A program made the translations under genes and the position numbers. DNA of 64,000 nt from Ruminococcaceae bacterium UBA6353 (lineage in GTDB: Bacteria > Bacillota > Clostridia > Oscillospirales > Acutalibacteraceae), in NCBI GenBank assembly GCA_002437905.1, contig DJRT01000009.1:27908-91907 (forward strand). Reading direction: 5' to 3'. Position 1 is the first letter of the stretch; every line of letters begins with the position of its first letter. Below the pieces are notes generated by a model, which was not told the DNA's origin, made no database searches, and saw only the letters and a program-made list of their open reading frames with translations. This document shows, piece by piece, positions 16,935 to 26,236 of the stretch.

Positions 16935-18854
16935 GTGCGAAAAAAAGAGTGGTTTCAGGAATTCTTTACCGGTATAAATTATTGGGCTTCGGACAGCGCC
17001 ATCAATATGTGGGAAAGCTTTGAGCCTGCGGTGATCGAAAATGACCTTCGGCTGTTACGGGATGCCGGCATCACGCATTTGCGGGTGTTTCCGCTTTGGT
17101 CGGTGTTCCAGCCGCTGAAGGCGCTTTATGGTCCCGGGGATGTGTTTGAATATGGCCTTGGCGAACAGCCTTTGCCGGATACACCGGCCGGCCGGGCGGG
17201 AGTCAGCGAAAAGGCGTGCGAGGATTTTTCGGCACTTTGTGACTTGGCAGAGCAGTATGGCCTGAAGCTGATTGTCGGGCTGATAACGGGGCATATGTCG
17301 TTCCGGACATATGCGCCGCCGGCGTTTGAGGGCAAAGCACTTTTGCGTGACCCCACGGTGTTGAAATGGCAGCTGCGGTTCGTCAAATATTTTGTCAGCC
17401 GATTCAAGAGCAAGGCCGCTATTGTGGGGTGGGATCTTGGAAATGAAACGGTCAATATGCCCGGCTGCGAAGACAATCCGGATGCCTTTTATGTGTGGTC
17501 CAGCCTGATAGCCGATGCTATCCGGGTGTGTGACGGGGTGCATCCGGTGATCTCCGGGCTGGACAATTCCGGTATTGAGCGTTCCGCCGCTAGTCTGAAA
17601 ACCGTTGGAGAAATGTGTGATATACATACCAGCCATCCGTACAACATATTTCAGACAGCGGCAGATCCCCTGCCAACGATGAAGCCGATTCTCGATCTGG
17701 CTTTCCGGTGTAACATAGCCGAGGATATTGCGGGAATCCCGACATTTATACAGGAATTTGGAGCCATCGGCTACATGAATTGCTCCCGTCGGACAGAGGC
17801 GGATTTTTACCGCTGCGCGGCCCTTACGGCGCTTGCGCATGGGTGCCATGGCATTATGTGGTGGTGCGCCTTTGATCAGGGGCATATGGAGTTTGCCCCT
17901 TACCGCTGGAACACGATTGGCAGTGATTACGGTTTTTACGATAGAGAACTGTGCCCAAAGCCGCTTGTGGAGGAAAACCGTCTCTTCAAGGAGCGGCTGT
18001 CCAAGATCCCCGGCGGGGTGCTGCCCCCGCACGCGAGGAACGGCACGATTATTGTGCCGCGGGACGATGGCGGCATGTCACTGGACACATTGCGCGCATC
18101 CTATCTTCTGGCAAAGCAGGCCAATATGGATGTCCATTTCAGCTACAGCTTGGATTCCATCCCGGAATCACCGCTATACATTTTTCCGAGCATCAGCAGC
18201 AGCAAGTCGATCCCCCTGGCAACCTTGCATCAGCTGCTTGAGCGGGTGCGCGGAGGGGCAACCCTGTATATATCGGCGGACACCGGCCTTTTGCGCGATA
18301 TTCCCGCCATCACAGGGGTGGATATTGCTTACAGGGAAAAGGTTAATTCAGAGAAAATTATGACCTTTTGGGGCGAAAAACTGCCGATAAAAACGACCTT
18401 TTCCTTCTGCGTAGAGCGTGTCCGTGGCGAAATACTGGCAGCGGATGAGGCGGGGAACCCCGTGTTTTTCAAGAATGCCTACGGTAAGGGAACGGTGTAT
18501 TTTCTCACTCTCCCTTTGGAAAAGTACCTTTCCGGGCTTTCGGGGGCTTTTTTTCGGGAGGATGTACCGGATTATTCGGTTATATATCGGGAGCTGGCCA
18601 TTGCTTCAAAGGCGGATAGGGTAGCCGATTGCGACAGTCGGTTTCTGCGCCTGACGGAGCATTGGATAGATGATAGTTCACTGTATATCTTTGCAATAAA
18701 TTACAGTCATCATCCGGTGCGTGCACGCCTCAAGCTGCGTGACGGGTATCGTGTTGAGGTGATGTTCGGTGCGGACTACAGCGGCGAAGAACTGTGTGTT
18801 GCCGGAAATGACGGCCTCCTGCTGAAAGCAACAAAGGAAAAAGCTATACGATAA
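16935..18854 (+). CDS. GH5-like (clan GH-A) glycoside hydrolase, intracellular
   Basis: A 639-residue protein from a GTG at 16935, which has GGGGGA 6 nt upstream; a TTG at 16920 in the same frame is less likely. The first about 350 residues form a cellulase/mannanase-type TIM barrel: FTGINYW, acid/base Glu about 171 in VGWDLGNETVN, HTSHPYNIF, and nucleophile Glu about 274 in FIQEFGAIG. The rest resembles a beta-galactosidase-type trimerisation/Rossmann domain plus a small beta domain. There is no signal peptide, so it should act on imported oligosaccharides. It is divergent from an AraC regulator. Substrate specificity cannot be read from the sequence. Confidence 0.85.
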   Translation: MRKKEWFQEFFTGINYWASDSAINMWESFEPAVIENDLRLLRDAGITHLRVFPLWSVFQPLKALYGPGDVFEYGLGEQPLPDTPAGRAGVSEKACEDFSALCDLAEQYGLKLIVGLITGHMSFRTYAPPAFEGKALLRDPTVLKWQLRFVKYFVSRFKSKAAIVGWDLGNETVNMPGCEDNPDAFYVWSSLIADAIRVCDGVHPVISGLDNSGIERSAASLKTVGEMCDIHTSHPYNIFQTAADPLPTMKPILDLAFRCNIAEDIAGIPTFIQEFGAIGYMNCSRRTEADFYRCAALTALAHGCHGIMWWCAFDQGHMEFAPYRWNTIGSDYGFYDRELCPKPLVEENRLFKERLSKIPGGVLPPHARNGTIIVPRDDGGMSLDTLRASYLLAKQANMDVHFSYSLDSIPESPLYIFPSISSSKSIPLATLHQLLERVRGGATLYISADTGLLRDIPAITGVDIAYREKVNSEKIMTFWGEKLPIKTTFSFCVERVRGEILAADEAGNPVFFKNAYGKGTVYFLTLPLEKYLSGLSGAFFREDVPDYSVIYRELAIASKADRVADCDSRFLRLTEHWIDDSSLYIFAINYSHHPVRARLKLRDGYRVEVMFGADYSGEELCVAGNDGLLLKATKEKAIR

Positions 18855-18887
18855 GATCTGTGGGGCTTTAGAAATGGTTTTTGGCGG

Positions 18888-18916
18888 TTGACAGGAGAAT
18901 CCGTGTGTGGTACACT
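18888..18916 (+). promoter_or_regulatory. Promoter of the DMT transporter gene
   Basis: TTGACA (18888-18893), a 17 bp spacer, then TACACT (18911-18916), about 40 bp before the start at 18955. Confidence 0.7.
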
Positions 18917-18954
18917 GGACGGGATTTTAGCGGGTGCCACGGGAGGGGAAAGCG

Positions 18955-19863
18955 ATGGGATATCTTTATCTGGCCATTTCGGTGCTGGCCGGGGCAGCCA
19001 AGGGCTACTGCGGCAAACGCACCAGCGGGTACGCGGCGGATATGCGCAGCGCCGGCTGGATCAACCTGGTCCGGATGGGGCTGTGCGTGCTGCTGGGGCT
19101 TTTGCTGCTGTGTGTGCAGGGGCAGGCTGCGGCACTGGCGGTGGATGGGACAACACTGGCCATCGCCGCAGTATCCGGCGTAACAACGGCGGTGTTTGTG
19201 GTTTCCTGGCTGCTGGCCGTGCGCCGCGGAGCCTACATGATGCTGGATGTGTTTATTCTGGTGGGTGTATTCGTAACGCTGCTGTGCAGCCGTGTGGTGT
19301 ATGCCGAGCCGATCCGCCCGCTGCAGTATGTGGGGCTGGTGCTGCTGCTGGGGGCCGTGCTGCTGCTGTGCTCTTACAGCGGTGAGATCAAGGATAAGAT
19401 CAGCCTGCCGACGCTGCTTTTGCTGTTGGTGTGCGGTGTTTCCAACGGGCTGACGGATTTTTCGCAAAAGATGTTCGTGCGGCAGACAGCCGATGTGCCG
19501 GTAGGGGTGTTCAATCTCTATACCTATCTGTTTGCCGGGGTGGTGCTGCTGCTTGTGCTCCCTTTTTTGCGGGAAAAGGCAGCACCGGACGGGCAGCCGC
19601 CGTCGCCGGCCAGTGTCCTGCGCCGGGTCATGCCCTATGTGGCGGTGATGGCAGCCTGCTTGTTTGCCAGCTCGTACTTTAAGACGCTGGCGGCGGGCTA
19701 TCTGACGGCGGCACAGCTGTATCCGCTCAGCCAGGGGTGTGCGATGACTCTGTCCGCCGTGATGGCGGCGGTGTTCTTCCGTGAACGGATGACGCCGAAG
19801 TGTATTGCCGGCCTCTGTCTGGCCTTTGCGGCCCTGCTGTTCATCAATGTGCTGGGTGTGTAA
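18955..19863 (+). CDS. EamA/DMT-superfamily transporter
   Basis: A 302-residue membrane protein with about ten hydrophobic segments in two repeats, the layout of the drug/metabolite transporter (EamA) family. It begins MGYLYLAISVLAGAAKGYCG. The second repeat ends with LSQGCAMTLSAVMAAVFFRERMTPK, a typical EamA motif in which the ERMT loop precedes the last helix. The ATG at 18955 is preferred to the in-frame ATG at 18934 because GGGAGGGGAAAG lies just upstream. It stands alone between a promoter and a strong terminator. The substrate is unknown. Confidence 0.85.
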   Translation: MGYLYLAISVLAGAAKGYCGKRTSGYAADMRSAGWINLVRMGLCVLLGLLLLCVQGQAAALAVDGTTLAIAAVSGVTTAVFVVSWLLAVRRGAYMMLDVFILVGVFVTLLCSRVVYAEPIRPLQYVGLVLLLGAVLLLCSYSGEIKDKISLPTLLLLLVCGVSNGLTDFSQKMFVRQTADVPVGVFNLYTYLFAGVVLLLVLPFLREKAAPDGQPPSPASVLRRVMPYVAVMAACLFASSYFKTLAAGYLTAAQLYPLSQGCAMTLSAVMAAVFFRERMTPKCIAGLCLAFAALLFINVLGV

Positions 19864-19875
19864 TATGCATAGGCG

Positions 19876-19907
19876 TCCCCCGGAGCAGCGCTCCGGGGGA
19901 TTTTTTT
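19876..19907 (+). terminator. Rho-independent terminator
   Basis: Arms TCCCCCGGAGC and GCTCCGGGGGA followed by seven T; ends the DMT transporter transcript. Confidence 0.9.
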
Positions 19908-20017
19908 GCCGGCGGACGAATTTGCTCTTTTATCCCGGCCGGAATTGTGCTATACTGATAGGGTGATACCGGCCGCCCCGCTGTTTCGGGGCGGCGGACA
20001 AAAGGAGAGTGCTTACC

Positions 20018-21844
20018 ATGTGCGGTTTTTGCGGTTTTACCGGCCAGCTGGTGGATCGGGAGCAGTATCTGCGGGAGATGACTGAAAAGATCACTCACCG
20101 CGGCCCGGATGCCGATGGCTATTATCTCGGCGACGGCCTGGCGATGGGCTTCCGCCGCCTGAGCATCATCGACCTGGAGGCGGCGCAGCAGCCGCTGTAT
20201 AATGAGGACAAGACCCTGGTGCTGATGTTCAACGGCGAGATCTACAATTACCAGGCGCTGCGGCAGGAGCTGCAGGCCGCCGGGCATACCTTTGCCACCG
20301 CCGGCGACGGCGAAACGCTGCTGCATGGGTATGAGCAGTGGGGCGCCGATCTGCTGCCCCGCCTGCGCGGGATGTTCGCCTTTGCCATCTGGAACACGGT
20401 GGACGGCACGCTGTTCCTGGCGCGGGATTATTTCGGTATCAAGCCGATGCACTATACCCGTCTGGCAGATGGCCGTCTGGTCTTTGGCTCGGAGATCAAG
20501 TCCATTCTGGAGCACCCGGATGTGGAGAAGGCGTTTAACCCGGCGGCGCTGGACAAGTATCTTTCCTTCCAGTATTCCGTACCGACGGAGACCTTTTTCA
20601 AGGGCATCGTGTGCCTGCCGCCGGCGCATTATCTTATCTGGAAGGCCGGCGAGGTGACGGTTCAGCGGTACTGGGAACCGCGCTTTGAGCCGGATGAGAG
20701 CATGACGCTGGATGAGGCGGTGGACGCGATCGACAAGGCGTTTACCGATTCGGTGGCCGCCCACCGCATCAGCGATGTGGAGGTGGGCTGCTTCCTGTCC
20801 AGCGGTGTGGATTCCAGCTATGTGGCATCCTATTTCGGCGGGCAGAAGGCGTTTACTGTCGGCTTTGACAACGGCCAGCACTATAACGAAAGCAACTACG
20901 CTGCCGAGCTGGCCAAAGAGGTGGGCATCGAGCACCATGTGCATATCATCGGCGAGGAGGAATACTGGCAGGCGCTGCCGCGGGTGCAGTATTACATGGA
21001 TCAGCCGCTGGCCGATCCCTCCTGCGTGGCGCTGTACTTCGTCTCCAAGCTGGCGGCGGAGCAGGTGAAGGTGGTGCTTTCCGGCGAGGGCGCGGACGAG
21101 CTGTTCGGCGGCTACCGCATCTACCACGAACCGTATTCGCTGCGCGGCTATCAGCGGCTGCCCCGCTGGCTGCGGCGTGCCGCAGCGGCCGTGGTGGCGG
21201 CGCTGCCGTTCGATTTCAAGGGCAAATCCTTCCTCATCCGTGGCTCCCAGAGCCTGGAGGAGCGCTTTATCGGCAATGCCAAAATGTTTGGGCAGAAAGA
21301 AAAGAGCCGCCTGCTGCTGGATATTCCCGCCAGCGACCCGACGGACTATACCAAGGAATACTATGCCCGCTGCGAGGGGCAGGACGATGTGACCCGGATG
21401 CAGTATCTGGATATCAACCGCTGGATGGTGGGGGATATCCTGCTGAAGGCCGACCGTATGAGCATGGCAAACTCGCTGGAGCTGCGGGTGCCATTCCTGG
21501 ATAAAGAGGTATTTGCCGTGGCCTCGCGTATCCCGGCCAAACACCGGGTGGCGGCCGGCACCACCAAATACGCCATGCGGCTGGCGGCCGAGCGGCACAT
21601 TCCGGAATCGGCCGCGACCAAGCCGAAGCTGGGCTTCCCGGTGCCGATTCGGGTGTGGCTGCGGCAGCAGAAGTATTACGACATCGTCAAAGCGGCCTTT
21701 CTGTCCGAGAGTGCCCGCACCTATTTCCATACGGACTATCTGCTGCATCTGCTGGATGAGCATTTTGCCGGCAAAAAGGATAACAGCCGCAAGATCTGGA
21801 CGGTGTATATGTTCCTGGTGTGGTACGGCGAATATTTCGGCTGA
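20018..21844 (+). CDS. asnB: Asparagine synthase (glutamine-hydrolysing)
   Basis: A 608-residue enzyme: aspartate + glutamine + ATP to asparagine + glutamate. The start at 20018 (MCGFCGFTG) is chosen over the GTG at 20009 because Cys2 must become the N-terminal nucleophile of the glutaminase domain. N-terminal Ntn domain: HRGPDADGYY, FNGEIYNYQALR, GDGETLLHGYEQWG, RGMFAFAIW. C-terminal synthetase domain: CFLSSGVDSSYVA (PP-loop for ATP) and LSGEGADELFGGYR. The sequence looks complete. It is monocistronic or first in a run with the downstream DUF4830 gene. The window also holds asnA, so two routes to asparagine are present. Confidence 0.95.
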   Translation: MCGFCGFTGQLVDREQYLREMTEKITHRGPDADGYYLGDGLAMGFRRLSIIDLEAAQQPLYNEDKTLVLMFNGEIYNYQALRQELQAAGHTFATAGDGETLLHGYEQWGADLLPRLRGMFAFAIWNTVDGTLFLARDYFGIKPMHYTRLADGRLVFGSEIKSILEHPDVEKAFNPAALDKYLSFQYSVPTETFFKGIVCLPPAHYLIWKAGEVTVQRYWEPRFEPDESMTLDEAVDAIDKAFTDSVAAHRISDVEVGCFLSSGVDSSYVASYFGGQKAFTVGFDNGQHYNESNYAAELAKEVGIEHHVHIIGEEEYWQALPRVQYYMDQPLADPSCVALYFVSKLAAEQVKVVLSGEGADELFGGYRIYHEPYSLRGYQRLPRWLRRAAAAVVAALPFDFKGKSFLIRGSQSLEERFIGNAKMFGQKEKSRLLLDIPASDPTDYTKEYYARCEGQDDVTRMQYLDINRWMVGDILLKADRMSMANSLELRVPFLDKEVFAVASRIPAKHRVAAGTTKYAMRLAAERHIPESAATKPKLGFPVPIRVWLRQQKYYDIVKAAFLSESARTYFHTDYLLHLLDEHFAGKKDNSRKIWTVYMFLVWYGEYFG

Positions 21845-21916
21845 CGCTGCACGGCATAGTTTTTCTCCCCTGCGCATAGAATGAACCGTGAACAATGCGA
21901 AGGGATGGGAAGAGCC

Positions 21917-22444
21917 ATGTTTGTGCTGTCAATGAAAACAACCCGCCCGCGGGTGCTGGCCTTCTGCGGGGTGATCGGCCTGCTGCTGGTCACGGTGGGG
22001 GTTCTGGCCGGCCGGCAAAGCGCGGCGGCCTCGGCTACCGTGCGGGTTTCGGAGGAGAGCCAGCGCCGCAGCTATCTGACGGGGCTCGGCTACGAGCTGG
22101 AGGCGCAGCCGGGGCAGGTGCAGGAGGTGCTGATTCCGGCGGAGTTTGACGACAGCTTCAGCACCTACAATGCGCTGCAGCAGCAGGAGGGGATGGATCT
22201 GTCCCCCTACCGCGGCAAGCGGGTAAAGTGCTGGACCTATACGATCACCAATTATCCGGGTGAGACCACGGGGGCGTCTGTGCTGGCGCACCTCTATATA
22301 TACCGGGATACGGTTATCGGCGGGGATATCTCCTCCACGGCACAGAATGGTTTCCGCCACGGGCTGCGCCCGCTGGCGCCGACGGATGACGGGAATGGGA
22401 AAGGAAACGACACGCAGAATGGCGAAAACGGAAAGACTGGATAA
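21917..22444 (+). CDS. DUF4830-family exported/membrane protein
   Basis: A 175-residue protein when started at 21917 (MFVLSMKTTRPRVLAF) behind GGGAAGAG; the frame is open from 21881. One hydrophobic segment (FCGVIGLLLVTVGVLAG) anchors it or acts as a signal. The outer part contains YLTGLGYELE, LIPAEFDDSFSTYNALQQQEGMDL, and VIGGDISSTAQNGFRHGLR, the pattern I associate with the clostridial family DUF4830 of unknown function. The tail is rich in Gly, Asn and Asp. Its 3' end overlaps the start of the pseudouridine synthase gene. No role can be assigned. Confidence 0.75.
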   Translation: MFVLSMKTTRPRVLAFCGVIGLLLVTVGVLAGRQSAAASATVRVSEESQRRSYLTGLGYELEAQPGQVQEVLIPAEFDDSFSTYNALQQQEGMDLSPYRGKRVKCWTYTITNYPGETTGASVLAHLYIYRDTVIGGDISSTAQNGFRHGLRPLAPTDDGNGKGNDTQNGENGKTG

Positions 22445-23162
22445 GCTGCTCTGCTCACAGAGCACATTGACCCGCAGCGAGGCCGGCCGGATGATCCGTG
22501 CCGGCCGGGTAATGGTGGCCGGCCGCGTGTGCCGCGACCCGGCGGCAAAGGTGGAGCCGGCCGCCGGGCTGACGGTGGACGGCCGGGCACTGCACTATGC
22601 GCAGCACTGCTACCTGATGCTGAATAAGCCTGCCGGGATCCTGTGCGTTTCCCGCGACCCGAAGGTGCCTACCGTGATCGACCTTGTGCCGGAGGAATAC
22701 CGGCGGCGGGGGCTTTTTCCGGCCGGCCGGCTGGACAAGGATACCCACGGCCTGGTGCTGATCACCGATGATGGCGATTTTGCCCATGCGCTGCTTTCGC
22801 CGCGCCGCCATGTGCCCAAGCTGTATCATGCCCGGCTGGACAAGCCGCTGGATGATCAGGCGGCGGCTGCCTTCCGCGCCGGCCCGGTGCTGGAGGACGG
22901 CACCCGGTGTATGCCGGCACAGGTGGCGCTGGTGCAGGCGGGGGAGCAGCCGCTTGTGGCTGTGGTGATCCACGAAGGAAAATACCACCAGATCAAGCGG
23001 ATGTTCGCTGCGGTGGGCTGCCATGTGGTGTGGCTCAAAAGGCTGGCAATGGGCGGCCTGCGGCTGGATGAAGACCTGCCGGAGGGGCAGTGCCGCATGC
23101 TGACAACAGAGGAAAAAGCAAGCATTTTAGACGAAAATACCGGTGAAACTTTAGGCAGTTAG
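22419..23162 (+). CDS. rsuA: RsuA-type ribosomal pseudouridine synthase
   Basis: A 247-residue enzyme from ATG 22419 (MAKTERLDKLL); upstream in-frame codons lie within the DUF4830 gene. N-terminal S4 RNA-binding domain: RLDKLLCSQSTLTRSEAGRMI. Catalytic motif with the essential Asp: FPAGRLDKDTHGLVLITDDG. The later segment HEGKYHQIKRMFAAVGCHV is typical of RsuA, which makes pseudouridine 516 in 16S rRNA, rather than RluB/E. Length fits. It overlaps the preceding gene by 26 bp. Confidence 0.9.
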   Translation: MAKTERLDKLLCSQSTLTRSEAGRMIRAGRVMVAGRVCRDPAAKVEPAAGLTVDGRALHYAQHCYLMLNKPAGILCVSRDPKVPTVIDLVPEEYRRRGLFPAGRLDKDTHGLVLITDDGDFAHALLSPRRHVPKLYHARLDKPLDDQAAAAFRAGPVLEDGTRCMPAQVALVQAGEQPLVAVVIHEGKYHQIKRMFAAVGCHVVWLKRLAMGGLRLDEDLPEGQCRMLTTEEKASILDENTGETLGS

Positions 23163-23318
23163 CGGGGCAGTATAAAAATTGCCATATTTGGCGCAAAAAA
23201 GTTTGTGTATTTTGGGTATGGTTATTCCGCATAAAGGATGGTATAGTATTATCACGCAAAAAGGGTTTTGTCCTACCCCGGACAGACCGAGTTCAGCAAA
23301 TTTGGAGGTTTAGAACTT

Positions 23319-24461
23319 ATGGCCAGTCTTTCTCTTAAGCACATTTGCAAGAAGTATCCCGGCGGCGTGTTGGCCGTGTCTGATTTCAACCTGGAAATCA
23401 AGGATAAAGAATTCGTTATCATGGTCGGTCCTTCCGGCTGCGGTAAGTCGACCACCCTGCGTATGATCGCCGGTCTGGAGGAGATCACCTCCGGTGAGCT
23501 GTATATCGGCGACCGCCTGGTCAACGATGTGGCGCCGAAGGATCGCGATATCGCCATGGTGTTCCAGAACTACGCTCTGTATCCCCACATGACGGTGTTT
23601 GATAACATGGCGTTCGGCCTGAAGCTGCGCAAGACCCCCAAGGAGGAGATCAAGCGCCGCGTGGAGGAGGCCGCCCGCATCCTGGACATCGAGCATCTGC
23701 TGGATCGTAAGCCGAAGGCGCTGTCCGGCGGTCAGCGTCAGCGTGTGGCTCTGGGTCGTGCCATCGTGCGTGAGCCGAAGGTCTTCCTGCTTGACGAGCC
23801 GCTGTCCAACCTGGATGCTAAGCTGCGTGCGCAGATGCGTACCGAGCTGTCCAAGCTGCACCAGAAGCTGGGCACCACCTTCATCTATGTTACCCACGAC
23901 CAGACCGAGGCTATGACCATGGCCGACCGCATCGTGGTTATGAAGGACGGCGTTATCCAGCAGGTGGATACGCCCCAGCACCTGTACGATCTGCCCTGCA
24001 ATATGTTCGTGGCCGGCTTCATCGGCAGCCCGCAGATGAACTTCATCGAGTCGGTCGTCGTCAAGAAGGGCGATACCTACTATGTGGAATTCGGTTCTGA
24101 GGACACCAAGACCCGCCGCGGCGTGAAGTATCAGATCCCGCTGCCGGCCGCCAAGGTTGAGGGCAAGGGTCTGGAGGAGTATGTGGGCAAAGAGGTCATC
24201 ATGGGCATCCGTCCGGAGGATGTGCACGATGAGCCCCGCCTGTTGGAAGAGTTTGCCGACTGCAAGGTTAAGGCCAAGGTGGAAGTAACCGAAATGATGG
24301 GCGCCGAGACCTTCCTGTACTTCAATGTGGAGGGCTTCAACTTCACCGCCCGCGTGGAGCCCACCTCCACCGCTCACCCCGGCGACGAGGTAGAGGTTGC
24401 GCTGGAGAACACCAAGATCCATCTGTTCGACAAGGAGACCCAGCACACCATCTGCAACTGA
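23319..24461 (+). CDS. ugpC: Orphan sugar ABC transporter ATPase (UgpC/MsmK type)
   Basis: A 380-residue CUT1-class ATPase from ATG 23319 (MASLSLKHICKKYPGG) behind TTTGGAGG; the open frame from 23268 is not used. Walker A GPSGCGKST, signature LSGGQRQRVALGRAIVREP, Walker B VFLLDEPLSNLDAKLR and the H-loop THDQTEAMTMADR are complete. The last about 130 residues are the regulatory TOBE/OB domain of MalK/UgpC/MsmK proteins. No permease or binding protein is adjacent. In Firmicutes such stand-alone ATPases serve several sugar importers encoded elsewhere. A strong terminator follows. Confidence 0.93.
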   Translation: MASLSLKHICKKYPGGVLAVSDFNLEIKDKEFVIMVGPSGCGKSTTLRMIAGLEEITSGELYIGDRLVNDVAPKDRDIAMVFQNYALYPHMTVFDNMAFGLKLRKTPKEEIKRRVEEAARILDIEHLLDRKPKALSGGQRQRVALGRAIVREPKVFLLDEPLSNLDAKLRAQMRTELSKLHQKLGTTFIYVTHDQTEAMTMADRIVVMKDGVIQQVDTPQHLYDLPCNMFVAGFIGSPQMNFIESVVVKKGDTYYVEFGSEDTKTRRGVKYQIPLPAAKVEGKGLEEYVGKEVIMGIRPEDVHDEPRLLEEFADCKVKAKVEVTEMMGAETFLYFNVEGFNFTARVEPTSTAHPGDEVEVALENTKIHLFDKETQHTICN

Positions 24462-24483
24462 TGGCAGAATTATTGGCATGCAC

Positions 24484-24533
24484 AGTCCCCGGCGGAGACG
24501 GCTTTCAGCCGTCCCGCCGGGGGCTTTTTTTGC
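24484..24533 (+). terminator. Rho-independent terminator after ugpC
   Basis: Long stem, GTCCCCGGCGG..GACGGCT paired with AGCCGTC-CCGCCGGGGGC, followed by a run of T. Confidence 0.9.
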
Positions 24534-24865
24534 TTTTCCTGGCCATCTGCCGGCGGAAAAGCGGAAAAAAGGTGGAGATTTGAATAAAAAATTATGAATA
24601 TTCCGATTTTCGCCTTGCAAAAAGAGGAAAGATTGTGTAAAATATCTATAAGTGGTTTTATGCCCGCCGGAGCTTCCGTTTGCGGGCAGGCCACGCAGAC
24701 AATAGCCGCCGCTTTTGCGGAGAGAGTATATTTTGTACGCCAACCGCTGCCGCACCGCTTTGCCGCCGTCCCGTCCGGGGCGGGACAGGGCTTTGTCGGC
24801 GCAGGCAGCTCTTTTCTTCAAGGCCGGCGAGCCAATGCCCTGTGGGCAGAAAAGGAGTGGTTGTG
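24534..24865. other. Intergenic region with long leader of the CdaR-type gene
   Basis: A promoter sits at 24615-24643, leaving about 215 nt of untranslated leader before 24866. The leader contains a GCCCGC..GCGGGC hairpin near 24662-24687. I recognise no riboswitch class in it. Confidence 0.5.
24615..24643 (+). promoter_or_regulatory. Promoter of the CdaR-type regulator gene
   Basis: TTGCAA (24615-24620), 17 bp, TAAAAT (24638-24643). Confidence 0.6.
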
Positions 24866-25951
24866 ATGTCCAACCGGTTGTTTCAGGGGATCATCCATCA
24901 AACTAAGGAGGCGATCGACCGTACCATCGGTGTGATCGATGAGACGCTGACGATTATTGCGTGCAGCGATCTCGGCCGCGTCGGCGAGACGGCCGATATG
25001 GCGTTGGAAGAGGCATTTACCAGCCAGGAGTGCGTGATTGCCGATGGTTATACTTTCCGTGCTTTCGGTTCCCGCCCCCGCAGCGAATATATCCTCTTTG
25101 TGGAGGGGACGGACGAACAGGCCGCGCGCTATGCGGCGCTGCTGGCGGTTTCGCTGGCCAGCATCAAGCAGTATTATGACGAAAAGTATGACCGCCGCAA
25201 TTTTATCAAGAATGTGATCATGGACAATATCCTGCCGGGGGATATTTACCTCAAGGCCCGGGAGCTGCACTTCAATAATGATGTCAGCCGGGTGGCGCTG
25301 CTGATCCGGGTGGGCGGCAAGTCGGATGTTTCGGCCTTTGATGTGGTGCAGAACCTGTTTCCGGATAAGACCAAGGACTTCGTTATCAACATTAACGAGA
25401 ACGATATCGCCCTGATCAAGGAGATCCGCACCGGCATTGACAGCAAGGATCTCGAAAAGCTGGCGCGTTCTATCGTAGACACCCTGAGCAGCGAGTTCTA
25501 TACGCAGGCTGTGGTGGGCATCGGTACGCCGGTGTCCGAGATCAAGGATCTGGCCGGCTCCTTCAAGGAGGCGCAGGTGGCGCTGGAGGTCGGCAAGGTC
25601 TTCGATACCGAAAAGCCGATCATTAATTACGATCACCTGGGTGTGGCGCGGCTGATCTACCAGCTGCCCACAACGCTGTGCGATATGTTCCTGCGTGAGG
25701 TGTTCAAGAAGGGCTCCATTGATTCGCTGGATCAGGAGACGCTGTTTACCATCCAGAAATTCTTTGAGAACAATCTGAATGTCTCCGAGACCTCCCGCAA
25801 GCTGTTTGTGCACCGCAATACGCTGGTTTACCGGCTGGAGAAGATCAAGCGTCTGACCGGTCTGGATCTGCGCGAATTTGACGATGCCATCGTATTCAAG
25901 GTTGCGCTGATGGTGAAAAAATACCTCAGCGCCAACCCGGTAAAGTATTGA
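24866..25951 (+). CDS. CdaR/PucR-family transcriptional regulator
   Basis: A 361-residue regulator from ATG 24866 behind AAAGGAG. The middle carries a degenerate CdaR GGDEF-like domain (about residues 130-270). The C-terminus has the PucR/CdaR helix-turn-helix: FFENNLNVSETSRKLFVHRN followed by TLVYRLEKIKRLTGLDLREF. These proteins usually activate sugar-diacid or other carbon-use genes. Its position just after an orphan sugar ATPase gene hints at shared control of carbohydrate uptake, but nothing here proves the effector. A 15-bp perfect hairpin follows the stop. Confidence 0.88.
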   Translation: MSNRLFQGIIHQTKEAIDRTIGVIDETLTIIACSDLGRVGETADMALEEAFTSQECVIADGYTFRAFGSRPRSEYILFVEGTDEQAARYAALLAVSLASIKQYYDEKYDRRNFIKNVIMDNILPGDIYLKARELHFNNDVSRVALLIRVGGKSDVSAFDVVQNLFPDKTKDFVININENDIALIKEIRTGIDSKDLEKLARSIVDTLSSEFYTQAVVGIGTPVSEIKDLAGSFKEAQVALEVGKVFDTEKPIINYDHLGVARLIYQLPTTLCDMFLREVFKKGSIDSLDQETLFTIQKFFENNLNVSETSRKLFVHRNTLVYRLEKIKRLTGLDLREFDDAIVFKVALMVKKYLSANPVKY

Positions 25952-25971
25952 GTATTTATGAAAATCAGGCG

Positions 25972-26007
25972 GCGGCAGCCGTCGGCAGACACGCCGACGG
26001 CTGCCGC
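25972..26007 (+). terminator. Strong hairpin after the CdaR-type gene
   Basis: Perfect 15-bp stem GCGGCAGCCGTCGGC / GCCGACGGCTGCCGC with a 6-nt loop. No T-run follows directly, so termination efficiency is uncertain. Confidence 0.5.
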
Positions 26008-26081
26008 TGTCCGGACTTGCTTTGATCTTCTGCATTTTGGCATAAATTCCGTTCTTTTCCGCTGCTGCCAAGCATTTTCAC

Positions 26082-26110
26082 TTGCGCGCCAATGCGCTTT
26101 CCGCTACAAT
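26082..26110 (+). promoter_or_regulatory. Probable promoter of the ftsEX operon
   Basis: TTGCGC (26082-26087), 17 bp, TACAAT (26105-26110). The leader then holds an imperfect hairpin (GGCAG..CTGCC, about 26118-26150) with a following TTTTT. Confidence 0.5.
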
Positions 26111-26236
26111 GGGAGCGGCGGCAGGCAGCTGCAGCCATCGTATGGCTGCCATTTTTACCTGTGATAACAACGCGTTTATGACGCTTTTTTCATTTTTGAC
26201 CGGCCATGTGCCGGCTTCAAGGAGGTATACATACCC

